Made by a program: the position numbers and the translations under genes
Source of the DNA: Nodosilinea nodulosa PCC 7104
GTDB lineage: Bacteria > Cyanobacteriota > Cyanobacteriia > Phormidesmidales > Phormidesmidaceae
Length of the DNA stretch: 64,000 bases
Direction: 5' to 3'
Assembly (NCBI RefSeq): GCF_000309385.1
Contig: NZ_JH976537.1
Coordinates: 4,636,365-4,700,364, forward strand
Notes under the pieces: generated by a model
What the model was told of the DNA's origin: nothing
The model's database searches: none
Seen by the model: the letters and a program-made list of their open reading frames with translations, nothing else
Part shown: piece after piece, positions 8,747-19,055 of the stretch
How positions within the stretch are numbered: position 1 is the stretch's first letter
Layout of the letters: every line of letters starts with the position of its first letter

Positions 8747-9118
8747 ACTGTAGGAGGGCAGACGACCTTTGGGCGGGTCGAAGAGGTCAATCAAATCGTG
8801 CTGGTAGCACCTGAGCCAGTCGCCAATGGACAAAAATCCTCGATTGCCTGCCGTCACTGCCAGGGTAAAAAGTGCTAGGCACAGGGCCATGTGATGCCGC
8901 TTCCCAGATGCCTTACGCACATCCGGCAGGTCCGCGAAGGCTTCGAGAATCTCAATTCTCTCAGGCCGTGCCTCAAGGCTAGGTTTCGAGCCAACGGCAG
9001 GGGATTGCGAGGGAAGATGCATAAGCCTTAGCGAAAAGGTGATCAGCCTGAAACTTTAGCATCCTCAGCCTTCCTTGAGAATGAAATAGCCCTGGGGTGC
9101 ATCCCAGTCTTGCAAGAC

Positions 9119-9973
9119 TCATTTTGAGAAGTAGCCATTAAGATAAGCACATCGCTGTCTGAGCACTTGTTGCACATTCTCTTCGTCCCAGTGAGCCCCT
9201 GAAATTTTGATGCGACGCCCAATTTGCTTGACCGTTGACTCAATTGCGCCCGAGCCAATAGACATACCCTCGGCTTGGTAGTAGGCGTAGTTCACAATAC
9301 GGTGTCGATGTTTGGCTAGGTAAGCGATAAACCGGTCAACTCGTTCATGGGGCCAGTCATTGAACAGCTTGATAGCTCCTTCAATATCGCCCTGCCACAG
9401 ATAGGTCTCCACGGCATCCAGTCGGTGTTGTGACCCGCCGACCTGACCCAAATTTTCCATCAAGTGGTACCAGTCTAGAATTTCAAGCCGTTGCACTGGC
9501 GGCGCGATCTGGGCAAAGAGATTCCAAATCCCGTCGTGCCCATCGCCTAAGCACACCACCGGAGACGCCAAGGGCTGCTGATTGACCCACTCAACCAGGG
9601 CATCATTCGCTCTAAAAAAGGCCGCAACACAGCCTTGATGAAGGTTAACGGCCTTATAGTCGCGCCACTCACTCCGTTGGCCTTTGGGCGTCCGTAAGCG
9701 CACTTTGCCCCCGTCAAGGCTCATCTCTTTAACGCCGAAATCGACCAACTCAGACGGAAAATCGTGACGATGCACGAGTCGCTGCTGAGTGCTCTTGGAG
9801 ACCGATATCCCGGTTAGCACCGCAATATCATGAGCCGTATCGTCGTAAGACTCATTGGCACTTACCAGCAAACAACACTGCTCTAACTGCGGACTCCACT
9901 GAGTTCGGGCTTTCAGGCCTAGCCGCTGTCCTTGCTGTTCGCTGATGCTCAATTGGCCAATGATGCTGGTCAC
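9119..9973 (-). CDS. ISKra4-family transposase, catalytic ORF
   Basis: The 284-residue protein shows the conserved blocks of ISKra4 transposases: MSLDGGKVRLRT, CLGDGHDGIWNLF, LEILDWYHLMENL and SIGSGAIESTVKQIGRR. The DDE acidic residues fall in SLDGG, LGDGHD and AIEST. The start is GTG at 9973, overlapping the stop of the preceding small ORF as GTGA, so translation is probably coupled, or a frameshift joins the two products. The reading frame is intact despite the damage to the left end of the element. Confidence 0.88.
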   Translation of the reverse strand: MTSIIGQLSISEQQGQRLGLKARTQWSPQLEQCCLLVSANESYDDTAHDIAVLTGISVSKSTQQRLVHRHDFPSELVDFGVKEMSLDGGKVRLRTPKGQRSEWRDYKAVNLHQGCVAAFFRANDALVEWVNQQPLASPVVCLGDGHDGIWNLFAQIAPPVQRLEILDWYHLMENLGQVGGSQHRLDAVETYLWQGDIEGAIKLFNDWPHERVDRFIAYLAKHRHRIVNYAYYQAEGMSIGSGAIESTVKQIGRRIKISGAHWDEENVQQVLRQRCAYLNGYFSK

Positions 9974-10179
9974 GCCTCGCTGCCGGCCTCGCGTTGTGCC
10001 GCTGCTTGTGCGGATAAAAAATGACCGAGTTCTGGGCCGACATGCTCGAGCAGATGCCCCCGCACGGCGGTCTCGATGCCTTCGAGGGTCTTGACGTCCT
10101 CTGGGTCAGTCTCCTCGTAGAGCAGTTCGGCTAGCTCTTGCGTCAGGGCTTTGAGACGGGCTTCTTTGGAGGCATCCAT
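9970..10179 (-). CDS. ISKra4 accessory/N-terminal ORF
   Basis: A 69-residue, acidic, helical protein (KEARLKALTQELAELLYEE near the start). It sits immediately upstream of and overlaps the catalytic transposase ORF by 4 bp. ISKra4 elements commonly have such a short first ORF, which corresponds to the N-terminus of the transposase in one-ORF relatives. The ATG lies about 100 bp inside the right end of the element, where the promoter is expected. Confidence 0.7.
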   Translation of the reverse strand: MDASKEARLKALTQELAELLYEETDPEDVKTLEGIETAVRGHLLEHVGPELGHFLSAQAAAQREAGSEA

Positions 10180-10366
10180 GGGAGCGAAGTTCCTCTGTTG
10201 AACTGCTCAAAGCTTAACGTTCATGAGCCTGGTTAGAGATAAGTATTATTGCTCATTGCATAACTGGGATGCACCCCGCAAAAGCTGCTCTGAGTGAGGT
10301 ATCCAACCTTTGGGCTACTTCTAAAAAGCCAGCAGAGGCTAAGGGGACAATCGTAAAAATACATCA

Positions 10367-10406
10367 CCAATGGCGGCAGATTCGTATTCGAGTCTGCCGC
10401 CATTGG
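10367..10406. repeat. Perfect 14-bp hairpin in intergenic DNA
   Basis: CCAATGGCGGCAGA (10367-10380) and TCTGCCGCCATTGG (10393-10406) are exact reverse complements separated by 12 nt. There is no T-run on either side, so this is not a classical intrinsic terminator. It could be a protein-binding palindrome, a processing site or a small mobile repeat. Confidence 0.6.
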
Positions 10407-10442
10407 CGTTTAAGCTAGCCCTGAGCCGAAAGCCCAATCAAA

Positions 10443-10529
10443 TATAGCTATGGTCACTTAGGTTCGGACATCCGGAGATGTTTAAACGTTTTAAGGGAAA
10501 ATGTCTTAATCAGACTGGCTACAGCTATA
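10443..10529. mobile_element. MITE-like element, copy 1
   Basis: This 87-bp element has imperfect terminal inverted repeats: TATAGCTATGGTCAC at the left against GACTGGCTACAGCTATA at the right. The inner parts are GGACATCC and ATGTCTTAA, and the centre is AAACGTTT-rich. The same plan and much of the sequence occur at 36164-36267. It has no coding capacity. The TA-rich ends suggest descent from an IS630/Tc1-type element (inference). It directly abuts the kinase-tail pseudogene and may have helped to break that gene. Confidence 0.7.
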
Positions 10530-10934
10530 TGGGGCGATGGCCGCTTTGTTATCGACGTACCGGCGGGTGACACGAATCGACAAAATATTAGTCCATGGGA
10601 TGTCTTTGGCTGGTGGCACCGGCTAGAGATTTATACCCAATATTTCTCCCTCAATAGGGGTTGCCTATGGCTGCAACATTCCTACGAGGGAAAAACCCGT
10701 GACCTGATTAAGGCCGAGGTGAGGGTTGAGTCCGGTGTCTAGGGAGAGACAAAAACCTCCCTTATTCTATGGGAAGGCGTAAAGGCCCACAGTTTTGCCC
10801 CTGAGCTAACGTCCGTTGAAAAGAAATGGTTGGCGGATGAAATTATAGAATTTTTAGCTGAATTAAAGCTCTTCAATGAACTAGATCGGCAAATCGACGA
10901 ACTTCAAACAGTCAGACTTGCCAGCACTAGCTAA
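10530..10934 (+). pseudogene. Decayed C-terminal domain, serine/threonine-kinase-associated type
   Basis: One frame stays open from 10530 to a TAA at 10932-10934, apart from a single TAG at 10740-10742. The residues read WGDGRFVIDVPAG, then LEIYTQYFSLNRGCLWLQ, DLIKAEV, and after the stop SLILWEGVKAHSFAPEL and VEKKWLADEIIEFLAEL. The pattern (FSL, DL-x-K-x-E, I-x-W-E-G-x-K, E-x-x-W-LA-x-E) resembles a domain found at the C-terminus of cyanobacterial Ser/Thr protein kinases and related proteins. No start codon or kinase domain remains. Original gene identity is uncertain. Confidence 0.5.
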
Positions 10935-11301
10935 CAGGTAAAACTCAGTTTCAGAGGCGGAGTTTTCCCGAGAAAATTATCGTTCCCAACCTGACCTTAG
11001 CGTCTTTTTTACTTGAAAGTTTCTTTGCTCTTGGTTAACCTAAAGTTAGGCAAAAATCTGATTTGAGCCCAACGGTTTTTTGGGTTAATCCTAGCTCTCC
11101 AGCCTAAGTGTATCTACCGTCTGATCTCCCTCTTCAGGGTGAGGGTTCTACATCTGATCAGGGCCAGAATTTATCAAAGCAATGTAAATTCGAAAAGTTT
11201 GTGCTCTCCGCTACCGTTTTCTGTTGAAAAAGGCGGTCTCTTGGGAAAGCTAGAAATGCATCTACATAAAGTTTTTTAGTCTTTGGGTTGAAACTATCGC
11301 G
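10935..11301. other. Intergenic stretch upstream of the sensor kinase
   Basis: About 370 bp without a recognisable gene, terminator or RNA. It should contain the promoter of the two-gene sensor/cyclase unit. No conserved operator could be identified by eye. Confidence 0.4.
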
Positions 11302-14300
11302 ATGACCTATGCCGTGGTGGGGCATTACAACGCTGGTTTGGTCTGTCTGTCCTTGGGTATTGCGGTTCTAGCGTCCTACACTACGCTAAATCTTGGGCGA
11401 CAGATCTTGGCGACGGTGGGGTGGCGGCAGTGGCCCTGGCTAATCGGGGGAGGAGTTGCCATGGGCACAGGCATTTGGGCAACCCATTTCGTAGCTATGC
11501 TGGCCCTCGAAATGCCGATACCGATCACCTACGAGGGGCTTACCACAGCGCTATCGCTGGTGGACGCTGTGCTAGCAGCAGGGGTGGCCCTATGGCTGGT
11601 CAGTCGCCTTGGCTTTAACGGGTTGAGTTTTGGGGCGGGCGGGGCGGCTATGGGGCTGGCGATCGCCTCGATGCACTACACCGGTATGGCCGCCATGGTG
11701 ATGCCAGCCCGCCTAGACTACCGCTGGGAGTTGGTGGCCCTCTCGGTGGCGATCGCAATTGTCGCATCTACGGTAGCCCTGGCCTTCACCCGCTGGCCGA
11801 AGCGCGACCAGCGGTGGTTTACGGTCTTAGCGGTACCTTTCCTAAGTCTAGCCATTGGTGGCCTGCACTACGTCGGCATGGCGGCAGCGGCATTTTACCC
11901 CGACGCGCTGGCCCCAGATGCCGTTGTAGATGCCGCTGCCCCAGGGCCTTACTCAGAGGCTCGTTGGCTAGCCCTAGCGGTGGGGGCCGGGGCCGCCCTG
12001 GTTTTGCTGATTACCCTGATTGTGCTGTGGATCAATCGACGCCTGGCTCAGCGGCGCATAGAAGATGTGGCCCAGGCCAAGAGCGAGCAGCACTTTCGCG
12101 ATCTGATTCGGGAGATGGGGACTGGGGCACTGTTGCTCAATGACCGGGCTGAAATCTTAATCTACAACCAAGCGGCTCAGCGATTGTTGCACCTGCCTGA
12201 GGAAGAGTTCGCCCCGCTGATATTTGGTCAAACTGGCTATATTCAGCAGGAAGACGGTACGCCGCTGCCGCCGATAGATCTGCCGGTGCAGCGCGCCATT
12301 GCCCAAAAAGCTCCCCTCGGGGATGTGGTAATTGGGCTTAGCGCTACCGAGGCTGCTCCCCCGCGCTGGCTGCTGGTAAATGTCGATCCTCAGCTCAATG
12401 GAGATGGGCAGGTAGAACGGGTCGTGTGCACGTGCAGCGATATTACGGTGCAAAAGCAGGCCGAGGTAGCGGTGCGGGCTGTGGCCAACCGCGAAAAAGC
12501 GGTGATGAAAATTGTTCAGCGCATGCGCCAGACCCTTGATCTGGAAACTATTTTTGCTGCCACCACCGAAGAGTTGCAGCAGGCCCTGAGCTGCGATCGC
12601 GTTTGGATCTACCGCTTTAACTCCGACTGGAGTGGCACTGTGGTAGCTGAAGCACTCGCAGACCCCGCCGCTCCGTCCACGCTAATGACGGCGATGACGG
12701 CTAACCGACTAATCGACCAAAACGATTGCGGCGCTCGCCAGATGCAAAATGGTGGCGGCTTTGACGATGGCTACCTGCTACTCGAAGATACCTACCTGCA
12801 AGAGACCCAGGCCGAAACCTATCGCCAGGACCGCACCTATCACCGGGTCAACGACATCCATACCGAAGGCTTTGACAACTGCTATCTCAAATTTCTAGAG
12901 CAGTGGCAGGTTCGCGCCTACATAATCGTGCCAATTTTTGCTGGCAGTCAGCTGTGGGGGTTGCTCGGAGTTTACGCCCACCACACGCCCCGCATCTGGA
13001 CCCGCAACGAAGTCAAAATGGTGCTTCAGGTCGGCACTCATCTGGGCACTGGCGTTCAGCAGGCCGATCTGCTCCGGCAGACTCAGCAGCAGGCCCAGGC
13101 CCTAGCCCTGGCCAAGCATGCTGCCGATGCCGCCAACCAAGCCAAGGGCGAATTTTTGGCCAATATGAGCCATGAACTGCGGACCCCCCTCAATGCCATC
13201 CTGGGTTTCACCCAAATTCTGCACGACGATGATGGCCTAGATCAGACCCATCGCGACCTGATTGCCATTGTCAACCGCAGCGGCTATCACCTGCTGGGGC
13301 TAGTCAACAATGTACTCTCCCTGGCCAAAATTGAAGCCAACAAAATCACCCTAGACGAAGGAGCCTTCGACCTGCATCAGATGCTCCAGGCCATAGACGA
13401 CATGCTGCAAATTAAGGCAGAAAGCAAGGGCATTCGGCTAGAAATAGCGCAGTTGCCCCGGTTACCCCATTGGCTATGGGCCGACGAAGGCAAGTTCAGA
13501 CAAATTCTAATTAACCTAATCGCCAATGCCATCAAATTTACGTCCCAGGGCAGTGTGGCCGTGCAATGGGCTTTGACCAAGCTGGGTCCACAGCCTTTGC
13601 CACAGCGCTCAAATGAAACGGTTAAAACCTACCGCCTCGAAGTTGTGGTGCGAGATACGGGCGTTGGGATGGACTCAGAAGAAATTAGTCACCTGTTTCA
13701 GCCCTTTCACCAAACTCAGTCGGGACGGCGTTCCGCCGAAGGCACTGGACTGGGGCTATCGCTCAGCTACAACTTTGCCCAGCTGATGGGGGGCAACATT
13801 ACCGTGACCAGTCAGCCGGGGGGCGGATCGACTTTTATCGTCAGCCTGCCTGTGGGTACAGCGGCGATCGCCCCCGAGGCTGGGGAGCCAGAATGCGACA
13901 TTGTGCGCCTGGCCCCTCACCAGCCTGCCCCCCGCATTTTGGTGGCGGATGACGTGGCCGAGAGTCGGCTGCTAATGCGCCACTGGCTAGAGGGAGTGGG
14001 GTTTGAGGTGCGCGAAGCGACCCAGGGGCAGGAGGCGATCGATCTGTGGCAGGCGTGGCAGCCCCATCTCATCTGCCTGGATATGCGCATGCCGGTGCTC
14101 GATGGCTATGGGGTCGCCCGCTGGGTGCGTCAGCAGCCTGGGGGCGACCGTACGGTCATCATTGCCGTAACGGCCAGCGTCTTTGAGGAGCAGCGCTCAG
14201 TCTGTATGGCAGCGGGCTGTAATACTGTGCTTCCCAAGCCTCTCCAGCGACGAGCGCTGCTCGATCACGTTGGCCATAGCCTTGGCCTTACCTACCAGTA

Positions 14301-14646
14301 CACTGATCCGCCAGAGGCGCCGGGCGAAGGCGCGACGATAGACGAAAACGCCCCTTCAGGATCCATAGTGACCCTATCTTACCGCCCTGGGCAAACCCGC
14401 AGCAGAGACCAGCGCCCCCTGACCCAGGATGACTTCATTGCCCTTGCCCCCGACTGGCTGAGTCAAGTTCACCAGGCTGCCCAGGCGGCTGACGATCGCC
14501 GCGTGCGGCAGCTGATCGCCCAGCTCCCTTGCGATCAAAACGCCCTCGCGCAGCAGCTAGATCGCCTGGTCAACGATTTTCGCCTCGATGTCATTATCGA
14601 TCTAACCGCCGCCTTGCCATTTCCCTGTAACCAATCGAACCTATGA
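11302..14646 (+). CDS. MHYT-PAS-GAF hybrid histidine kinase
   Basis: The 1114-residue protein starts with a seven-helix MHYT sensor (about 1-245, repeats [17 protein letters not shown] and LHYVGMAAA). A PAS domain follows (about 265-395), then a GAF domain (about 405-590), a HisKA domain with phospho-histidine His624 in [11 protein letters not shown], and an ATPase domain with GTGLGLSLS. Next is a receiver with phospho-acceptor Asp927 ([11 protein letters not shown]) and a C-terminal helical tail common in cyanobacterial hybrid kinases. MHYT domains are proposed to sense diatomic gases via copper. The GAF is cyanobacteriochrome-like, with a cysteine at the canonical bilin position (Cys527) and another at Cys476. 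It overlaps the next gene by 4 bp, so the response regulator-cyclase is the probable partner. Confidence 0.9.
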   Translation: MTYAVVGHYNAGLVCLSLGIAVLASYTTLNLGRQILATVGWRQWPWLIGGGVAMGTGIWATHFVAMLALEMPIPITYEGLTTALSLVDAVLAAGVALWLVSRLGFNGLSFGAGGAAMGLAIASMHYTGMAAMVMPARLDYRWELVALSVAIAIVASTVALAFTRWPKRDQRWFTVLAVPFLSLAIGGLHYVGMAAAAFYPDALAPDAVVDAAAPGPYSEARWLALAVGAGAALVLLITLIVLWINRRLAQRRIEDVAQAKSEQHFRDLIREMGTGALLLNDRAEILIYNQAAQRLLHLPEEEFAPLIFGQTGYIQQEDGTPLPPIDLPVQRAIAQKAPLGDVVIGLSATEAAPPRWLLVNVDPQLNGDGQVERVVCTCSDITVQKQAEVAVRAVANREKAVMKIVQRMRQTLDLETIFAATTEELQQALSCDRVWIYRFNSDWSGTVVAEALADPAAPSTLMTAMTANRLIDQNDCGARQMQNGGGFDDGYLLLEDTYLQETQAETYRQDRTYHRVNDIHTEGFDNCYLKFLEQWQVRAYIIVPIFAGSQLWGLLGVYAHHTPRIWTRNEVKMVLQVGTHLGTGVQQADLLRQTQQQAQALALAKHAADAANQAKGEFLANMSHELRTPLNAILGFTQILHDDDGLDQTHRDLIAIVNRSGYHLLGLVNNVLSLAKIEANKITLDEGAFDLHQMLQAIDDMLQIKAESKGIRLEIAQLPRLPHWLWADEGKFRQILINLIANAIKFTSQGSVAVQWALTKLGPQPLPQRSNETVKTYRLEVVVRDTGVGMDSEEISHLFQPFHQTQSGRRSAEGTGLGLSLSYNFAQLMGGNITVTSQPGGGSTFIVSLPVGTAAIAPEAGEPECDIVRLAPHQPAPRILVADDVAESRLLMRHWLEGVGFEVREATQGQEAIDLWQAWQPHLICLDMRMPVLDGYGVARWVRQQPGGDRTVIIAVTASVFEEQRSVCMAAGCNTVLPKPLQRRALLDHVGHSLGLTYQYTDPPEAPGEGATIDENAPSGSIVTLSYRPGQTRSRDQRPLTQDDFIALAPDWLSQVHQAAQAADDRRVRQLIAQLPCDQNALAQQLDRLVNDFRLDVIIDLTAALPFPCNQSNL

Positions 14647-15818
14647 CTATTGCCCACCTCAATGGAGAAGCAGACATTCTGTTGGTCGATGATATCCCCG
14701 ATAACCTGCGGGTGTTGTCTACCATTCTGGAGGCCGAAGGCTACCGCTGCCGCAAGGCGATTAGCGGTGCTTTGGCCCTCACTGCCACTGCGCTGGCACC
14801 GCCAGATCTAATTTTGCTCGATATTACCATGCCCACCATGGACGGCTTTGAGGTCTGTCGTCAGCTCAAAGCCAGCGCCAGTACCCAGGGCATTCCTATT
14901 ATTTTTCTGACCGCCCGTGACGCCGAAGCCGAAAAAGAGCAGGCCTTTGGCCTGGGGGCCGTCGATTATATTGTCAAGCCTTTTATGGCCTACGAGGTTC
15001 TGCTGCGAGTCAGACACCAGCTCGCCCTGCGGCGGCAGCAGCAGCAGTTGGAAAGCCAAAATCAACAGCTTCAGGCTGAACTCAAAGAGCGCCAGCAAAT
15101 TGAAGGCGAACTCCGCCGTCAGCGTCAGCGCTCGGAGGAGCTGTTGACCAATGTGCTGCCCTTTCAAATTGCCCAGCGCCTCAAAGAGCACGAGCAGGCG
15201 ATCGCCGATCAGTTTGACGCGGTCACTATTTTGTTTGCCGATATCGTGGGCTTCAGTCCCGTAGCAGCTCAGCTTACCCCGTGCGAACTGGTGCATCTGC
15301 TCAACCAAATATTTTCTCGATTCGATGAGCTGGCGTCCATCTACAAGCTCGAAAAAATCAAAACCATTGGGGATGCCTATATGGTGGCGGCTGGGGTGCC
15401 CGCCCCCCGCCCCGATCACGCCCAGGCGATCGCCCAGATGGCCCTGGATATGCAAACTACCATCGGCGACTTCCACCGGCCCGACGGCCGTCCCTTTCAG
15501 CTGCGCATTGGCATTAACTCAGGCAGCGTAGTAGCCGGGGTAATTGGCATTCGCAAGTTTATCTACGACCTGTGGGGAGATACCGTCAACATTGCCAGTT
15601 TTATGGAGACAACGGGCGAAGCGGGCAAAATTCAGGTGTCAGAGCTCTCCCATGCTCACCTCAAAGAGCACTTCATCCTAGAGCCGCGAGGCCCAATTTG
15701 TTTAAAGAATGGAGATAGAGCAATCACCTATTGGTTAGCCGGACGCAACCAGGCTGCCCCCTATCCTCCCATGGTGGCCCCGGAGTATCCAAGCTGCTCG
15801 ACCCTGTGCTGCGGCTAG
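14643..15818 (+). CDS. Response regulator with class III nucleotidyl cyclase domain
   Basis: The 391-residue protein has an N-terminal receiver domain (phospho-acceptor Asp60 in LLDITMPTMDGFEV), a glutamine-rich coiled coil (about 130-170) and a class III cyclase domain (about 185-365). Metal ligands Asp200 (FADIVGFS) and Asp244 (IGDAYMV) are present, as are the adenine-selecting pair Lys238 and Asp309 (YDLWGD) and transition-state Asn316. The usual arginine four residues later is Phe320 (VNIASFMETTG), which should weaken or abolish catalysis. It would make cAMP if active. The ATG overlaps the kinase stop (ATGA), indicating translational coupling and a cognate pair. Confidence 0.9.
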   Translation: MTIAHLNGEADILLVDDIPDNLRVLSTILEAEGYRCRKAISGALALTATALAPPDLILLDITMPTMDGFEVCRQLKASASTQGIPIIFLTARDAEAEKEQAFGLGAVDYIVKPFMAYEVLLRVRHQLALRRQQQQLESQNQQLQAELKERQQIEGELRRQRQRSEELLTNVLPFQIAQRLKEHEQAIADQFDAVTILFADIVGFSPVAAQLTPCELVHLLNQIFSRFDELASIYKLEKIKTIGDAYMVAAGVPAPRPDHAQAIAQMALDMQTTIGDFHRPDGRPFQLRIGINSGSVVAGVIGIRKFIYDLWGDTVNIASFMETTGEAGKIQVSELSHAHLKEHFILEPRGPICLKNGDRAITYWLAGRNQAAPYPPMVAPEYPSCSTLCCG

Positions 15819-15902
15819 GCCATCACTCTTTTGCATCTGACAGGGAGCGATCGGGCGACCGTCTCACTGTATCTCGGCAAATGCGTAGGCCATCTAGAAA
15901 GC

Positions 15903-17224
15903 CTTAACGGGTGACAACATACCTAAAGCGCTTGCTGCATCAGGGATAGAGCATAGAAACCTCGCTGAAAATAGCGGTGTTTGTGGGGTTTGAGTGCTAT
16001 CAGGTGGCGCGCCCAGTCGGCCCATAATTCCATGGCATAGATCCAGCGATGGCCATAGAGGCCGAGACTAAAATCACTCTGGCGAGGCGTCTTGTCGTGG
16101 TGCTCTTGGATACGCCCAGCATACTGCTCTACCCCGAGGTGTTTCATCTGCTGCCCATGCATTGTGGCCCAGCTGTAGGCCAAGGCGATCAGCAACACTA
16201 AGGCTAAAAACCGAGTGTCATTCACCTTGGCATTTTCCAGGTGATAGCCGCCCGTCTTGCAATCTTTGAAGAACTGTTCAATGCCCCAGCGACACCGATA
16301 GACCGCTAAGGTTCGTGCCAAGGTAGGCAAATTAGACAAGATATACCAGGGCTCTTTAGGCCCCTTTTGGCGGTACTTTCGCTTCCAATAGACGGCTAAG
16401 TTAAAGGGGCCAAGGCCATCGCCTTTATTGCACAAAATGCCCTGATAAAACCGAGACTGTCCTGGCTGGAAGCCCAGGTCTCTGAGCACACGGTAGTCGC
16501 CTTCAGAATCGGTTTGGAAATGAAGCGCTTTTTTCTGCCGGAGCGCAAAGAACACCCCTCGCTTATCCAACCAGGCCGCCAGTTTAGGGCTATGGAACTC
16601 CCGGTCACCCAGCACGAGCACCGGATAAGACTTGAACAAGGATAGGGCCGTTTTGAGGAGTCGCTGTTGCGTTGTTAGGTCACTACTGCCCGTCTGCCCT
16701 AACAACTCCCAATAGACGGGTAAGGCGTGAGTCCCCCATACCACGCTGACCATAAAGATATTCCGTCCTCTCCATTCCGTGCGGTCGATAGCCAGAATCC
16801 AATAGCCATATTGATGATGTTTGAGCGTTCTTAGACGGCGGCGTTGGTCGCGGTTCAACCCCCGTCCCGTTTGCACTTGCCGAATCCAATACTTGAGCAG
16901 TGGAAACCACAGCACCTTGAGGGTAAGTTTTGGCAGCGCTAAAAATCGCTGTAAGTTGCGTTTTCGACTTTGATACTGAATCGGCTGAGGAAAGACGCTG
17001 GCTAACACCGAGAGTTTGACCTGTCGGTGGGCCTGTAGCAATAGCAACAACAGCTGCAAGGTCAAGTACTGGGCTTCACTCAGGTGGGTGCGAAGGGTGG
17101 TTTGGTAGAATGCAGGAAACATATTGATTAGGGGGAGCCGCATTGGGGTTCCCTATTTTTTTGCCCCTCCATTGTCTCAAACCCTTATACCGTATGATGT
17201 TGATGGCCCTTGTCACCCGTTAAG
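15903..17224 (-). mobile_element. IS4-family insertion sequence, complete
   Basis: Terminal inverted repeats are CTTAACGGGTGACAA at 15903 and its reverse complement ending at 17224. A perfect 9-bp target duplication CTAGAAAGC lies at 15894-15902 and 17225-17233. The 1322-bp element holds a single full-length transposase gene. It is inserted between the cyclase gene and pyrG, which converge here, so it breaks no gene that I can see. Confidence 0.93.
15923..17143 (-). CDS. IS4-family transposase
   Basis: The 406-residue protein shows an IS4-type DDE layout. WILAIDRTEWRGRNIFM holds the first aspartate, VLVLGDREFHSPKLAAWL the second, and YRCRWGIEQFFKDCKTGGYHLEN is the Y-(2)-R-(3)-E-(6)-K signature with the catalytic glutamate. 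There is no internal stop and both element ends are intact, so the copy may be active. The start at 17143 leaves about 80 bp to the right end for a promoter. Confidence 0.92.
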   Translation of the reverse strand: MRLPLINMFPAFYQTTLRTHLSEAQYLTLQLLLLLLQAHRQVKLSVLASVFPQPIQYQSRKRNLQRFLALPKLTLKVLWFPLLKYWIRQVQTGRGLNRDQRRRLRTLKHHQYGYWILAIDRTEWRGRNIFMVSVVWGTHALPVYWELLGQTGSSDLTTQQRLLKTALSLFKSYPVLVLGDREFHSPKLAAWLDKRGVFFALRQKKALHFQTDSEGDYRVLRDLGFQPGQSRFYQGILCNKGDGLGPFNLAVYWKRKYRQKGPKEPWYILSNLPTLARTLAVYRCRWGIEQFFKDCKTGGYHLENAKVNDTRFLALVLLIALAYSWATMHGQQMKHLGVEQYAGRIQEHHDKTPRQSDFSLGLYGHRWIYAMELWADWARHLIALKPHKHRYFQRGFYALSLMQQAL

Positions 17225-17305
17225 CTAGAAAGCTATAGCCTGGCCGCATCCTAAAGTTTGGCGATGGAGGAAACGGCCTGAGAATGTTTGGACGACCGCA
17301 CTGGC

Positions 17306-18979
<1,674 letters not shown>

Positions 18980-19055
18980 TTAACCCGTTAATTGTGCCAC
19001 AGGGGCCAAGGGATTCGTGCTGAACCTTCCCGAACGTCGCCTACGGAGGGCTGGC

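Larger units (their letters stand above)
6893..9022 (-). pseudogene. ISAs1-family transposase, split by IS982 and frameshifted
   Basis: The gene starts at 9022 and gives an N-terminal part with the family segment FADLPDVRKASGKRHHMALC. It is cut at GRLPSYS by IS982 (7781-8746). It resumes at 7780 as TIRRVLLKLDYGEYSAAL, with LAVDGKVLRGSY holding a DDE aspartate. Near 7440-7450 the frame changes at a run of seven A on the coding strand, between GVVIAFDAVSTQ and KTCQLILDTNNHYLGALKGNQ. The C-terminal part, including YWGVENKVHHVRDVTQGEDA, ends at 6893. Three fragments cover a near-complete transposase of the H-repeat type. Confidence 0.88.
6888..9094 (-). mobile_element. ISAs1-family insertion sequence inside ISKra4
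   Basis: The ends are CAGGGCTATTTCATTCT at 6888 and its reverse complement ending at 9094. A 10-bp direct repeat GGGTGCATCC lies immediately outside both ends (6878-6887 and 9095-9104) and is part of the ISKra4 terminal repeat, so this element jumped into the left tip of ISKra4. Its own transposase gene is interrupted by the IS982 element at 7781-8746 and has a frameshift. It therefore cannot move on its own. Confidence 0.88.
6877..10277 (-). mobile_element. ISKra4-family insertion sequence, outermost of three nested elements
   Basis: The left end begins GGGGTGCATCC at 6877 and resumes after the ISAs1 insertion at 9105 with CAGTCTTGCAAG. The right end reads CTGGGATGCACCCC, ending at 10277. 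The two ends are inverted repeats (GGGGTGCATCCCAGT). The element is flanked by a direct repeat GCAAAA at 6871-6876 and 10278-10283, read as its target duplication. Without the ISAs1 insertion it would be about 1.2 kb, normal for a two-gene ISKra4 element. Its transposase genes look intact, but the left end is split 11 bp in. Confidence 0.88.

Noticed and set aside
14808-15476. 222-codon minus-strand frame opposite the cyclase gene
   Set aside because: Composition-driven shadow of a well-supported plus-strand gene.
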